The notes: a model not told the origin generated them from the letters alone. Shown: positions 1-9,033, numbered from the stretch's first letter. The stretch: DNA of 33,455 nucleotides from an uncultured Coriobacteriaceae bacterium (GCA_944319885.1 CALUFC010000017.1:1-33455), one strand, 5' to 3'. A program made the numbers and translations.

Positions 1-1122
1 GATCGCGACAAGCGCCTCGGGCAGCGCGAGCCACAGCGTATGGGTGAGCCCGAAGAGCGCGTCGGGCTCCTTGTCGACATCCACCACGGCGGTGATCCAT
101 GCATCGGCATCGATAGCCGCACTCACCTGCGCGAGCACAGTCTCAAGAGCCTCGGCGTCCTCCGCGCGCACCACCGTTGCCTCGGGCAGCTCGAGCTCAG
201 CCGGCGCAGCCGCGCCCTCCCCCGCATCGATGAGTGCAAGGAAGCGGTTCTGCATCGACATGATGCCCAGCGCACCAAGTGCCTCGCCCACCGCCTGGGC
301 ATCGAACGCCGGAAACCGCACCGCATCGAAATCGAGCTCGACCGGGGCGTTTGTCTGGATGGTCGCGACCTTGCGCGAGAGCAGGGCATCGTCGATGTGC
401 GCGCGCAGGTTCTCCCCCATCTTGCCTTTGACCTCGTCGGCATGCGCGATGACCTCGTCGAGCGAGCCATATTGCGCGATGAGCGCGCTCGCCTTCTTGG
501 GGCCGATGCCCGGAACGCCGGGGATGTTGTCCGACGAATCGCCCTTGAGGCCGTAGAAGTCGGGCACGAGCGCGGGCGTGATGCCATGGTAGAGGTCCTC
601 CACGCTTTCGGGCGTCATGATCTGAACATCCGAGAGGCCCTTTTTTGTGCCCACGATCTTGACGTGCTCGGTGGAGAGCTGGTACATGTCGCGGTCGCCG
701 GTGATGAGATACATGTCGCAGCCGGCCGCCTCGCCGGTACGGGCGAGCGTGCCCAGGATGTCGTCGCCTTCCCAGCCCTCGGCCTCAAGGATGGGGATCG
801 AGAGGCCGGCGAGCAGCTCCTTGATCATGGGGAACTGCTGGCGCAGGTCGGGATCGGTGGGCGGACGCTGGGCCTTGTATTGCGGCAGCATCTCCATGCG
901 CACGCGCGGACGCCCCTTGTCGAATGCCACGGCTACGCCGTCCGGATGAAAGGCATCGACCATCTTGAGGAACATGTTCAGAAAGCCGAAGACGGCATTG
1001 GTGGGTCGGCCATCCGGCGCGTTCATGGTGGGCGGTACGGCATGGAACGCGCGGTGCATGAGCGAGTTGCCGTCGATGACGGCGAACGTACGGCGGGACG
1101 CGGCGGCGGGGCTATCTGACAT
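1..1122 (-). CDS. polA: DNA polymerase I, N-terminal part (cut by window edge)
   Basis: DNA polymerase I fills gaps and removes RNA primers during replication and repair. The visible 374 residues begin MSDSPAAASRRTFAVIDGNS and contain the 5'-3' exonuclease (FEN-like) domain over roughly residues 10-290. Visible markers are VIDGNSLMHRAFHA, the acidic motif EAEGWEGDDILGT, TGDRDMYQL and the helix-hairpin-helix stretch GDSSDNIPGVPGIGPKKA. After that comes the start of the 3'-5' exonuclease-like region. The polymerase domain lies beyond position 1, so whether the proofreading residues are kept cannot be seen. The ATG at 1122 is preceded by GAGAGGAAG, a good ribosome binding site. The gene reads away from the long intergenic region on its right. 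The identification is secure. Confidence 0.95.
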   Translation of the reverse strand, partial: MSDSPAAASRRTFAVIDGNSLMHRAFHAVPPTMNAPDGRPTNAVFGFLNMFLKMVDAFHPDGVAVAFDKGRPRVRMEMLPQYKAQRPPTDPDLRQQFPMIKELLAGLSIPILEAEGWEGDDILGTLARTGEAAGCDMYLITGDRDMYQLSTEHVKIVGTKKGLSDVQIMTPESVEDLYHGITPALVPDFYGLKGDSSDNIPGVPGIGPKKASALIAQYGSLDEVIAHADEVKGKMGENLRAHIDDALLSRKVATIQTNAPVELDFDAVRFPAFDAQAVGEALGALGIMSMQNRFLALIDAGEGAAAPAELELPEATVVRAEDAEALETVLAQVSAAIDADAWITAVVDVDKEPDALFGLTHTLWLALPEALVAI

Positions 1123-1937
1123 GGGAGACTTCCTCTCTCGAATTCACTCCCCTCAGTCTACCCGCCCATGTGGACACGCGCCACACGCGCTCCGAAGCTC
1201 GCCCAAACACCTCAATCGACACCATCCGCATGAAGGCGCAAGGACGGGGTTTTCGCCGCGATCATAACGTGCGCTGGGTGGCAAGAAACCGCCCGGTCTC
1301 GATGATGCGACGCTATCGGCATCCCCCGCTTTCTCTCCCAACGGTCAAGGGTTCGCAGACTCAAGAAACAAGTTGCCTCTTTGGAGGCAAGGATAGCCAC
1401 GATGTAGGGTCCTGACCATGGCTCAAACTCGCCCCGTTGAAGATTTGTTCTATTCAACAGGGGTCCAGCAGAGTAGCCACTTTAATGGCAACCTTTGTAC
1501 CTGCGATTTCTTTGCAACCAAAGTTGCGTATACTCAGCACTCGCGCTCTGAACCTTACCCAATCTTTTCCAGCGCTCAAAAATGGCAGAAAATACGCTCA
1601 ATCATGAAGCCAACTCCCCTGAGCGAACGGCTGGATATCAATTCATGCGCTCGAGAGGGTCCATTCGTATCCTTCACGGGCATCTTTTAAAATATGGAGC
1701 TCTTTTTTCGCCCTCAGTCAAGTAGACACACATCACACACAGCTAATCTACCAGCACTTTTGCGAATCTCATAATTGTTTTCTACTCAGCAACCCACGAA
1801 AAAAGTGCTCCATATTTTGCAATTCATAAGCGTTTCTTGAGTCTGTCTTTCGCAAAGCCTGGGTATTGAGGGCTACATCCCCTTTCCAGGCCCGCGCCGG
1901 CGACCAATCCCGCCGGCGCGGGCAGAATCGAGGCGAC
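1123..1937. other. Long lower-GC intergenic region with several dyads
   Basis: About 815 bases separate divergent polA and the VWA-like gene, and no convincing protein gene is seen. Several short dyads cluster here. A perfect 7-bp stem lies at 1373-1379/1384-1390. A CCCCGTTGAA stem with one bulge lies at 1432-1441/1453-1463, and a GCAAC/GTTGC stem at 1514-1527. The 130-bp inverted-repeat element is annotated separately. A 90-codon plus-strand reading frame at 1418-1690 has a poor ribosome binding site and no recognisable motif, so it was not called. Base composition is clearly more AT-rich than the flanking genes from about 1480 to 1860. Confidence 0.5.
1689..1818. repeat. 130-bp element bounded by 22-bp inverted repeats
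   Basis: The ends at 1689-1710 and 1797-1818 are inverted copies of each other. Both read AAAATATGGAGC, then T or A, then CTTTTTTCG from outside to inside, with one difference in 22. Weaker matching (GTAGA) continues inward. The right end reads outward into TTGCAAAATATGG, which shares GCAAAAT with the ends of the 148-bp elements elsewhere in the window. No transposase is encoded. It could be a MITE-like insertion, a regulatory stem or a transcription terminator pair; the sequence alone does not decide. Confidence 0.6.
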
Positions 1938-4900
1938 ATGCCGCATCCCAACTGTTCTTTCCAGCGTTTCCGTGCCGCTGCGTTCGCTCTTCTCGCGCTC
2001 GCGCTCACCTCCTGCGCGCTTGCGTTCCTCCACGCAGCGCCCGCGCAAGCCGCAACGCCATCGAGCACACAAGCCATAACCGGCATCGAGAAAGTCTCCG
2101 ATCCCGACACCTCCGGAGGCTGGCGCGACGCGCTTGCCAGCGGCGGAGACTCGGACACCTATAGCACCGATCAGGCGGGGCGCGTCTGGGTCGATAAATC
2201 AGTCTGGGCAACGGACGACGAGCTCGCGCACGCCGGGATGGGCGACCTTGCACTCAACGACCCCGAAAACGACTTCATGGTGGGCATCTCGGCGATCGCA
2301 TCTGCCGCCTCGATACGTCAGGAGAGCGACACCGCTCACGATGTGGTCTTTGTCGTGAGCCTCAACCGCATGCTCGCCGACATGCGCTACGCCGACCAAG
2401 CGCATGCCGTCTACCTGGTCTCCGCGCTCAATGAGGCGATTGGGCGCGTGCTCACCCAGGGCGGCGGCGCAAGCGAGGCGCGCGTTGCGGTCGTGGGATA
2501 CGCGGGCAACGCCACGGTGCTCATGCCGCTTGCCTCATACGATCCCGCCAGCGACGGGACGTATCTTGCCTATGATCCGGTTGCGGCAACGATTCGCGTC
2601 ACGGCCACCGCATGCGACGACGGTGCGGACAGCGCGACCACGCAGGACGCCAAACTCGGCGGTGGCTCGTACCTGCAGCGAGCGCTCTATCTCGCCGGCG
2701 AGCAACTTATGCAAGGCGCCGCGGAAGGGACAGACAATCGCACGCCCAGCCTCATTATCATGGGCATCGAAACCCCACCCATGGCAAACACCGCTATCGC
2801 CGCGCCGCCTGCCTACACCGGCGACGCAACTAACTTCATGGGGCCGCTTCCCAATAGCCACGACACAGGCTATGGAACCGACGCGATGTTTGCGACCATG
2901 TTGACCATGCGCAGTGTTGAGCAGCGCATCGACGCTGCGTATGGCGCCGAGCATCCGCTCACGATCTACACCACCGGCATCGACACTACCGATGCCGCTG
3001 CCTATCTACTCGAGACCGCCGAGCAGCAAGCGGCGCATCAGCTCACGGCAAACGTGGGCGGAAGCACCGTCAATCTAAGCCAGAACATCTCGGATGCTGC
3101 TGAGGCCTACGCAGCGGCCGCGGCGAACGGTGAGCACAGCGTCGAGCTCGCGCTCTACGGATCCGGCAAGCGCGGCATCGAGTCAAAAAGCGTCACCGTG
3201 CCCGTCGTCGACGGACTGTTCGACAGCCAAGATCCCACCGCGATAAGCTGCGTCGACCGCTACTACCCCGCCCGCAGCGCCTCGGCCATCAACTGGGCAT
3301 TTGCCACCGCAACCGACTCAATGCTCGGCATCTCCTATATCTCGCCGGTCAACGCGCAGGCAACGCTTGCCGGCGGAACCCGCATCGAGGCGAGCGATAT
3401 GATTGGCGCGGGCATGTCGGTGGAAAGCGTGCGCGGCATTCGCTACGGCACCACGATGCTCGACGGCTCGCTTGCAGCAGCCGCGGTCACCATGAGCCTC
3501 GACGATCCCAGCGACCTCTCCGGTGCCACCCACGAGTTCGACTACCTCGTGCGCAGCATCAACACGCGCTACAACTTGGGTTATGCGGCATACGACCTCT
3601 TTTATCAGGCAAAACTCGATGGTCAAATGGCATATGAGAATTCCTCCTCGTACTCCAACCGCGTGGCCTACTACGTTGACAGCGACCACCGGATGGTGCC
3701 CGACGGGGGCACGCCCTACAGCTTCGCCTCGCAGGCAGAGCTCGACGCGGCGGTTGCCGGTACCGCATCGGGCGAGGCGGCCGAGAACATCCAGGCGGCG
3801 CGCGACCGCGGCGCCACGGCGATTTGCGACACATATTTCTACATTGGCAACCTGCCCAACCCCTATACCGGCGGCGATGTGGCACTCTACGACTTCTACG
3901 TCATGGTCGAAACCGATCTTGCCACCGCGCAGCAAACCGTGCTGCTCTCCATTCCCGCCGATGCCGTGCCGGCGCTTCGCGCGAGCGTGACCATCGCGCG
4001 CGACGGATCGGCGAGCATGGCACTCGACGCTACCGAGAACCTTGCTCCCGTGCGGCTGATGTACGAAGTCGCACCGCGCCCTGAAGTGCGAGCGGTGCTC
4101 GACCGGATCCGCGCTGGCGAGAAGCTCGATTTCAACGCACTCGAGCAGGAGCTTGGCAGCACGCTGGTCGCGGGCGCCGACGGCAGCCCCATCGTGCCCG
4201 CCGGCGCGGTTGAGGGATCGGACGGCGTCCTGAACGCGCGAGCAGCCGCAAACGGGCGAGCAGCTACCACGGGCAGCGCATACACGCTTGCCGCCGATAC
4301 GCCGCTGTTCGAGCTTGCGCCGGGCACCTCACTTGACGACGGCGAGCTTCCCGCCCGCAATCAGCTCGTGCCCCTCACGAGCAAACCCGTCGCCGGTACG
4401 ACCTATTACTACGTGCAGAATGCCTACGAGGCGCGCTTCTCGTCTATCGATGAGCCCGCGATGGCAGAGCAGGTGCAAATCGTTAGGGCATACACCATCC
4501 CAACCGACGGCAGCGCCTCGTGGCACATGGGCGAACGTGGGCAATATGAGCTGAATGCAGGCACGCCCCTTGCGCCGAGCGCATCTTCGAGCGTGGTTGC
4601 CAAGCAGGAAAATGCCACGCAAACGGCACCGTATGCGCGGACCTTCTCGGTGTCGTCCTCCGATAACGGCGTCGCGCTGGCAGCGCAACTGGGCAACAAC
4701 GGCGCCTTCGTGTTTACCCGCGCCGACGAAGAGCCGGACCACAGCGGAGACGGCGGCACCAACCAGCCCGACCAAGGAGGCGATGAGCCCGGAGGCGACA
4801 GCTCATCCGATACCGGCAACGCCACCAATCCCACGCCTCCGGCCAACCAGCCCGACGGCAACGAGTCAAATGCACGTGCCTCGAACACGCCCGCACAACG

Positions 4901-5036
4901 CCCCGGTGCGGGCACGCTCGCCGCAACCAACGACATCGAGATCGACGCCCTCGCAGCCACGGTGGGTTCCATTGGCCTGGCGCTCCTCGGCGGCGGCATC
5001 GCGCTCGCCCTCAAAACGTGGCGGCGTGCACGCTAG
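1938..5036 (+). CDS. Secreted VWA-like surface protein with C-terminal anchor
   Basis: This is a predicted cell-surface protein of 1032 residues. The ATG at 1938 places a Sec signal peptide at the N-terminus: basic residues, hydrophobic AAFALLALALTSCALAFL, then an AQA|AT cleavage site. An upstream TTG at 1866 would extend it by a charged, non-signal-like stretch and is disfavoured. Residues about 100-290 look like a degenerate von Willebrand A domain: strand DVVFVVSLNRML, helix, strand ARVAVVGYAG, a GGGSYLQRALYLA helix and strand PSLIIMGIE. The usual DxSxS metal site is not intact (VVSLN). The C-terminus has an Asp/Gly/Pro-rich linker, LAATND, a membrane segment and a WRRAR tail, laid out like a sortase-anchored protein but without LPxTG. 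It may be an adhesin or pilus-type surface protein; the ligand is unknown. Confidence 0.7.
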   Translation: MPHPNCSFQRFRAAAFALLALALTSCALAFLHAAPAQAATPSSTQAITGIEKVSDPDTSGGWRDALASGGDSDTYSTDQAGRVWVDKSVWATDDELAHAGMGDLALNDPENDFMVGISAIASAASIRQESDTAHDVVFVVSLNRMLADMRYADQAHAVYLVSALNEAIGRVLTQGGGASEARVAVVGYAGNATVLMPLASYDPASDGTYLAYDPVAATIRVTATACDDGADSATTQDAKLGGGSYLQRALYLAGEQLMQGAAEGTDNRTPSLIIMGIETPPMANTAIAAPPAYTGDATNFMGPLPNSHDTGYGTDAMFATMLTMRSVEQRIDAAYGAEHPLTIYTTGIDTTDAAAYLLETAEQQAAHQLTANVGGSTVNLSQNISDAAEAYAAAAANGEHSVELALYGSGKRGIESKSVTVPVVDGLFDSQDPTAISCVDRYYPARSASAINWAFATATDSMLGISYISPVNAQATLAGGTRIEASDMIGAGMSVESVRGIRYGTTMLDGSLAAAAVTMSLDDPSDLSGATHEFDYLVRSINTRYNLGYAAYDLFYQAKLDGQMAYENSSSYSNRVAYYVDSDHRMVPDGGTPYSFASQAELDAAVAGTASGEAAENIQAARDRGATAICDTYFYIGNLPNPYTGGDVALYDFYVMVETDLATAQQTVLLSIPADAVPALRASVTIARDGSASMALDATENLAPVRLMYEVAPRPEVRAVLDRIRAGEKLDFNALEQELGSTLVAGADGSPIVPAGAVEGSDGVLNARAAANGRAATTGSAYTLAADTPLFELAPGTSLDDGELPARNQLVPLTSKPVAGTTYYYVQNAYEARFSSIDEPAMAEQVQIVRAYTIPTDGSASWHMGERGQYELNAGTPLAPSASSSVVAKQENATQTAPYARTFSVSSSDNGVALAAQLGNNGAFVFTRADEEPDHSGDGGTNQPDQGGDEPGGDSSSDTGNATNPTPPANQPDGNESNARASNTPAQRPGAGTLAATNDIEIDALAATVGSIGLALLGGGIALALKTWRRAR

Positions 5037-5130
5037 GCTCATGTGGATACATGCGCGCCACGAGCCGCCTTGCGCCCCGCCGTGCTACCATGCCGGATGG
5101 AACTATTCGCACGCAAGAAAGGACTCACCT

Positions 5131-6522
5131 ATGGAGCGTCCGAACGCCTGGAAAGCTTACGACGCGGCTGCCATCGCCGAGCTCGAGGAGCTCTGTGGCG
5201 ACTACCGCGCCTTCATCTCCGAAAACAAGACCGAACGCGAGTGCGTGACCGCCAGCGTGGCCGCCGCGCGCGAGGCCGGCTACATCTCGCTCGACGAGGC
5301 CGCCGCTCTCGGCCGCGAGCTCACTGCCGGCGACAAGATCTACGCCACCTGCCACAACAAGACCATCATGCTCGTGAACCTGGGCACCCAGCCCATCGAG
5401 CAGGGCATGAACATCCTGGGTGCGCACATCGACTCCCCGCGTCTCGACCTCAAGCAGAACCCGCTTTACGAGGCCGGCGACATGGCTTACCTTGACACGC
5501 ACTACTATGGCGGCGTGAAGGCCTACCACTGGGTCGCCACCCCACTTGCACTCCACGGCGTGGTGTGCAAGAAGGACGGCACCACCGTCGAGGTCCGTGT
5601 GGGCGAGGACGCCACCGACCCGGTCTTCTGCATCTCCGACCTGCTCATCCACCTCGCCTCCGATCAGCTGAAGAAGCCCGCCGCCGAGGCCGTTGACCAC
5701 GAGAACCTCGACGTGATCGTGGGCGGCCGCCCGGTTGTCATCGAGGGCGACGAGGAGGAGAAGGAGCCCGTGAAGCGCTTCTTCCTCAACCTCCTGACCG
5801 AGAAGTACGGCATCGACGAAGAGGACTTCCTCTCCGCCGAGCTCGAGGTCGTTCCCGCCGGCGCTGCCCGCGAGATGGGCCTCGACCGCTCCATGATCCT
5901 GGGCTACGGTCAGGACGACCGCGTGTGCGCCTACACCTCGCTCGCCGCGCAGCTCGCCGTGGCCGAGGTCGAGCGCACGAGTGTGTGCCTGCTCGTCGAT
6001 AAGGAGGAGATTGGCTCGGTGGGCGCCTCCGGCATGACAAGCCGCTTCTTCGAGAACACCGTGGCCGAGATCATGGCACTCGCCGGCGAGGGCAGCTCGC
6101 TGGCACTCCGCCGTGCGCTTGCCAACTCGCGCATGCTCAGCTCCGATGTCTCCGCGGGATTCGACCAGCTCTACGCCGACCGCTTCGAGAAGAAGAACGC
6201 CGCCTTCATGGGCCATGGTCTGTGCTTCAACAAGTACACGGGCTCCCGCGGCAAGGGCGGCTCCAACGATGCCGACGCCGAGTACATGGCGCTCGTACGC
6301 GACATCATGGACGAGGCGGGCGTTGCCTTCCAGACCTGCGAGCTCGGTCGCATCGGCGCGGGCGGCGGCGGCACGATCGCCTACATCCTCGCCGAGTACG
6401 GCATGAACGTCATCGACGCCGGCGTGGCCGTGCTCTCTATGCACTCGCTGTGGGAGGTCTCGAACAAGGCCGACGTCTACGAGGCCTACAAGGGCTATAA
6501 GGCGTTCATCGAGCGCGCGTAG
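5131..6522 (+). CDS. M18-family metalloaminopeptidase
   Basis: This is a predicted cytoplasmic zinc aminopeptidase of the M18 (aspartyl aminopeptidase / aminopeptidase I) family, which removes N-terminal residues from peptides. It is 463 residues long, typical for the family. Candidate metal and catalytic motifs appear in the expected order: GAHIDSPRLD (His and Asp), GYGQDDRVCAYTS (Asp), DKEEIGSVGA (Glu-Glu), SSDVSAGFD, and SMHSLWEVSNKADV near the C-terminus (His). The ATG at 5131 is preceded by AAAGGA. The larger upstream reading frame is read-through of the preceding gene region and is not the start. The gene ends 25 bases before a strong terminator hairpin, so it is probably transcribed alone or with a short leader. 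Substrate preference cannot be read from the sequence. Confidence 0.9.
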   Translation: MERPNAWKAYDAAAIAELEELCGDYRAFISENKTERECVTASVAAAREAGYISLDEAAALGRELTAGDKIYATCHNKTIMLVNLGTQPIEQGMNILGAHIDSPRLDLKQNPLYEAGDMAYLDTHYYGGVKAYHWVATPLALHGVVCKKDGTTVEVRVGEDATDPVFCISDLLIHLASDQLKKPAAEAVDHENLDVIVGGRPVVIEGDEEEKEPVKRFFLNLLTEKYGIDEEDFLSAELEVVPAGAAREMGLDRSMILGYGQDDRVCAYTSLAAQLAVAEVERTSVCLLVDKEEIGSVGASGMTSRFFENTVAEIMALAGEGSSLALRRALANSRMLSSDVSAGFDQLYADRFEKKNAAFMGHGLCFNKYTGSRGKGGSNDADAEYMALVRDIMDEAGVAFQTCELGRIGAGGGGTIAYILAEYGMNVIDAGVAVLSMHSLWEVSNKADVYEAYKGYKAFIERA

Positions 6523-6547
6523 GAGCCCCACACGCCTGCGAACATGA

Positions 6548-6611
6548 GGGCCCGTCCGCTTTCAACAGGCGAAGCGCTTCGCGGATTCGCCTGTTGAAAG
6601 CGGACGGGCCC
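6548..6611 (+). terminator. Strong hairpin with perfect 26-bp stem
   Basis: The arms at 6548-6573 and 6586-6611 are perfect complements over 26 bases, starting GGGCCCGTCCGCTTTC. They enclose a 12-base loop that contains GCGCTTCGCG, and a short TTTGT follows. It sits between the aminopeptidase stop and the promoter of the next gene, so it most likely terminates the aminopeptidase transcript. Confidence 0.8.
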
Positions 6612-6612
6612 T

Positions 6613-6642
6613 TTGTCGTAAGGCGTGCTTGGATGATATAAA
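6613..6642 (+). promoter_or_regulatory. Candidate promoter for the yaaA-like gene
   Basis: TTGTCG at 6613-6618 and TATAAA at 6637-6642 are separated by 18 bases, a plausible sigma-70-type promoter. It lies directly after the terminator hairpin and about 47 bases before the GTG start of the next gene. Confidence 0.5.
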
Positions 6643-6688
6643 GGAACACACGGTTTACGGTGTCCCGAGACCCTGCCAAGGAGAAAGC

Positions 6689-7507
6689 GTGCTCCAGGTC
6701 ATTATTTCACCTGCTAAGCAGATGCGCGTGGCGCGCGACGCGTTCGAGCCGCGCGGGATCCCGCCCTACCCCGAAAAGACGCGCCGGCTTTACGATGCGC
6801 TACAGGCGATCGAGCGCGAGAAGGGCGCCGCGGGCCTCAAGGCGCTCTGGCGCGTGAACGACAAGCTCCTTGCCGAGAATATCGAGCGGCTGCACGACTT
6901 TTGCGTGGTTTCCGATGAGCGCCAACTGGACGACCCTGCGATCGCGCGCCTTATTTCCCCCGCCGTCTTTTCCTACGTGGGCATCCAGTATCGCAGCATG
7001 GCGCCTGAAGTCATGGGCTTTGAAGAGCTCGAATGGCTGCAGGAGCACCTTTGGGTGATCTCGGGTCTCTACGGGTGCGTACGCCCATTTGACGCCATGG
7101 AGCCCTATCGGCTCGAGATGGGCGCGAAGCTCGCCGTAGACGGCGCACGCGATCTGTACGCGTTCTGGGGATCCGACATCGCTTGTGCGGTCTGCAACGG
7201 CCGGCCAACCACGTTGGTGAATCTCGCGAGCGTGGAGTACGCCAAGGCCGTCCTGCCACACATGCCTGCCGATGCAGCTGTTGTCACCTGCATCTTTGGC
7301 GAGGAGCTGCGCGCAGGCAAGCCAGTACAGCGCGCCACGGCGAGCAAGATCGCCCGCGGATCGATGGTCCGCTGGATGGCTGAGCACGGCATCGAGGACG
7401 CCGCGGACCTTATCCGCTTCAACGTGGGCTATCGCTTTGCGTCCGACCTCTCAACACAGGGCGCCACGCACGAGACGCTCGTGTTCATGGCAAACAACAA
7501 CATCTGA
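6689..7507 (+). CDS. yaaA: YaaA / UPF0246 family protein
   Basis: This is a 272-residue member of the YaaA (UPF0246, DUF328) family, associated in E. coli with limiting free iron and damage during peroxide stress. Diagnostic features are the N-terminal VIISPAKQM and the centre YVGIQYRSM. Further family features are SGLYGCVRPFDAMEPYRLEMG, the stretch TTLVNLASVEYAKAV and the C-terminal NVGYRFASDLS. Length fits the family at about 250-270 residues. The start is set at GTG 6689 because AAGGAG lies five bases upstream; an in-frame codon at 6629 would put the promoter inside the gene. It stands alone between a terminator and the thiamine riboswitch. The biochemical activity of the family is not firmly defined. 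Confidence 0.88.
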   Translation: MLQVIISPAKQMRVARDAFEPRGIPPYPEKTRRLYDALQAIEREKGAAGLKALWRVNDKLLAENIERLHDFCVVSDERQLDDPAIARLISPAVFSYVGIQYRSMAPEVMGFEELEWLQEHLWVISGLYGCVRPFDAMEPYRLEMGAKLAVDGARDLYAFWGSDIACAVCNGRPTTLVNLASVEYAKAVLPHMPADAAVVTCIFGEELRAGKPVQRATASKIARGSMVRWMAEHGIEDAADLIRFNVGYRFASDLSTQGATHETLVFMANNNI

Positions 7508-7536
7508 CCCGCCGCCACTTTGCTGGCAGCGCGGGG

Positions 7537-7542
7537 TATAAT
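7537..7542 (+). promoter_or_regulatory. -10 element of the thiC promoter
   Basis: A perfect TATAAT preceded by GGG lies about 25 bases upstream of the TPP riboswitch. No good -35 hexamer is visible at 16-18 bases spacing. Confidence 0.55.
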
Positions 7543-7564
7543 GGCGGCAACTCGAACCGCATAT

Positions 7565-7655
7565 CACGGGGAGCTTGCGGGCAACGGCAGGCTGAGAGGG
7601 GGCGCGCCCGCCCCGACCCGTCGAACCTGACATGGGTAATGCCAACGAAGGGAGT
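7565..7655 (+). promoter_or_regulatory. TPP riboswitch (THI element)
   Basis: The leader contains the conserved THI-box blocks in order: ACGGGGAGC, GGCTGAGAGGG, GACCCGTCGAACCTGACATGGG and TAATGCCAACGAAGGGA. These match the thiamine pyrophosphate-sensing aptamer. The last block, GAAGGGAG, doubles as the ribosome binding site of thiC, whose ATG is at 7662. Control of translation initiation by ligand binding is therefore likely. The neighbouring thiD gene probably shares the transcript. Confidence 0.95.
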
Positions 7656-7661
7656 CGCATC

Positions 7662-9023
7662 ATGGATGCACCGCAGAACCCAACCGCCCAGACCACGCGC
7701 CCCGACGGCACACCGTGCGTGACCCAGCTCGATTTCGCGCGCGCCGGCGTTATCACGCCCGCCATGCGCGCCGTTGCCGAGCGGGAGCACCGCGACCCCG
7801 AGTTCATCCGCACGGGTGTCGCAGCCGGACGCATCGCCATCCCGGCGAACATCCGCCACCTCGCCGGCTCGCTCAAGCCCGCCGGCGTGGGCGAAGGCCT
7901 CTCCACCAAGGTCAACGTGAACCTCGGCATCTCGGGCGACGTGGCCGACGCCGACGTCGAGTGGGAGAAGGTGCATACGGCCGAGCAGTTTGGCGCCGAT
8001 GCCATCATGGACCTCTCCAACTCTGGCAAGACCCGCTTCTTCCGCCAGGAGCTCGTCGAGAAGACGCCGCTCATGGTGGGCACCGTGCCCATGTACGACG
8101 CCATCGGCTACATGGAGAAGCCGCTCGTCAAGCTCACCGCCGAGGACCTGCTCGAGACCGTGCGCGCACACGCCGAAGACGGCGTGGACTTCCTTACCAT
8201 CCACTGCGGCATCAACCGCTCGGTCATCAAGACCTTCAAGGAAACCGGCCGCCTCATGAACATCGTCTCGCGCGGCGGCAGTCTGCTCTTCGGCTGGATG
8301 GAGGTCACCGGCAACGAGAACCCGTTCTTCGAGTACTACGACGAGGTTCTGAAGATCTGCCATGAGTTCGACGTTACCATTTCGCTCGGCGATTCCTGCC
8401 GTCCGGGCTGCCTCTTCGACTCCAACGACGCCGTCGAGACCGCCGAGATGATCGAGCTCGGCAAGCTCACGAAACGCGCTTGGGACGCCGGCGTGCAGGT
8501 CATGATCGAGGGCCCGGGCCACATGGCCATCAACGAGATCGCCGCCAACGTGGCGCTCGAGAAGCGCCTGTGCCACGGTGCGCCCTACTATGTGCTGGGC
8601 CCGCTCGTAACCGATATCGGCGTGGGCTACGACCACATTACCGCGGCGATTGGCGGGGCCATCTCCGCAAGCTCGGGCGCCGACTTCCTGTGCTACGTGA
8701 CGCCCGCCGAGCACCTCTGCCTACCCAACGCGAAAGACGTACTGGACGGCCTCATCGCTACGAAGATCGCCGCGCACGCCGCCGATATCGCCAAGGGCGT
8801 GCCCGGTGCACAGGATGCCGACAACCGCATGGGTGACGCCCGCCGCCGCCTCGCGTGGGACGAGATGTGGCAGTACGCCCTCGATCCCGTGACCTCAAAG
8901 GCGCGCTACGAGGCCTCGCCCGCCTCCACCGAAGGCACCTGCACCATGTGCGGCAAGATGTGCGCCGTGCGCACGGTGAACAAGGTGTTTGAGGGCACGA
9001 CGATCGATCTGGACGCCGAGTAA
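7662..9023 (+). CDS. thiC: Phosphomethylpyrimidine synthase ThiC
   Basis: ThiC is a radical-SAM enzyme that rearranges aminoimidazole ribotide into HMP phosphate, the pyrimidine half of thiamine. The protein is 453 residues, the short bacterial form without the long N-terminal extension. Visible signatures are NLGISGDVADADVEWEK, FGADAIMDLSNSGKT, TIHCGINR, SLGDSCRPGC, MIEGPGHMAINEI and GGAISASSGADFLCYVTPAEH. The C-terminal cluster motif reads CTMCGKMC (C427, C430, C434). That is CX2CX3C, one residue tighter than the CX2CX4C form best known in other ThiC proteins. The start at 7662 follows the riboswitch-embedded ribosome binding site; an in-frame ATG at 7632 lies inside the aptamer. thiD follows 143 bases downstream. 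Confidence 0.96.
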   Translation: MDAPQNPTAQTTRPDGTPCVTQLDFARAGVITPAMRAVAEREHRDPEFIRTGVAAGRIAIPANIRHLAGSLKPAGVGEGLSTKVNVNLGISGDVADADVEWEKVHTAEQFGADAIMDLSNSGKTRFFRQELVEKTPLMVGTVPMYDAIGYMEKPLVKLTAEDLLETVRAHAEDGVDFLTIHCGINRSVIKTFKETGRLMNIVSRGGSLLFGWMEVTGNENPFFEYYDEVLKICHEFDVTISLGDSCRPGCLFDSNDAVETAEMIELGKLTKRAWDAGVQVMIEGPGHMAINEIAANVALEKRLCHGAPYYVLGPLVTDIGVGYDHITAAIGGAISASSGADFLCYVTPAEHLCLPNAKDVLDGLIATKIAAHAADIAKGVPGAQDADNRMGDARRRLAWDEMWQYALDPVTSKARYEASPASTEGTCTMCGKMCAVRTVNKVFEGTTIDLDAE

Positions 9024-9033
9024 CGCCCCTGAT

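Noticed and set aside
1153..1457. Short frames on both strands near the polA start
   Set aside because: No ribosome binding sites or motifs; they overlap each other and the dyads of the intergenic region.
1418..1690. 90-codon plus-strand frame in the polA-adjacent gap
   Set aside because: Weak ribosome binding site, no motif, composition like the surrounding non-coding region.
5125..6531. 468-codon open frame on the minus strand
   Set aside because: It is antisense to the M18 aminopeptidase, with repetitive composition and no recognisable motif.
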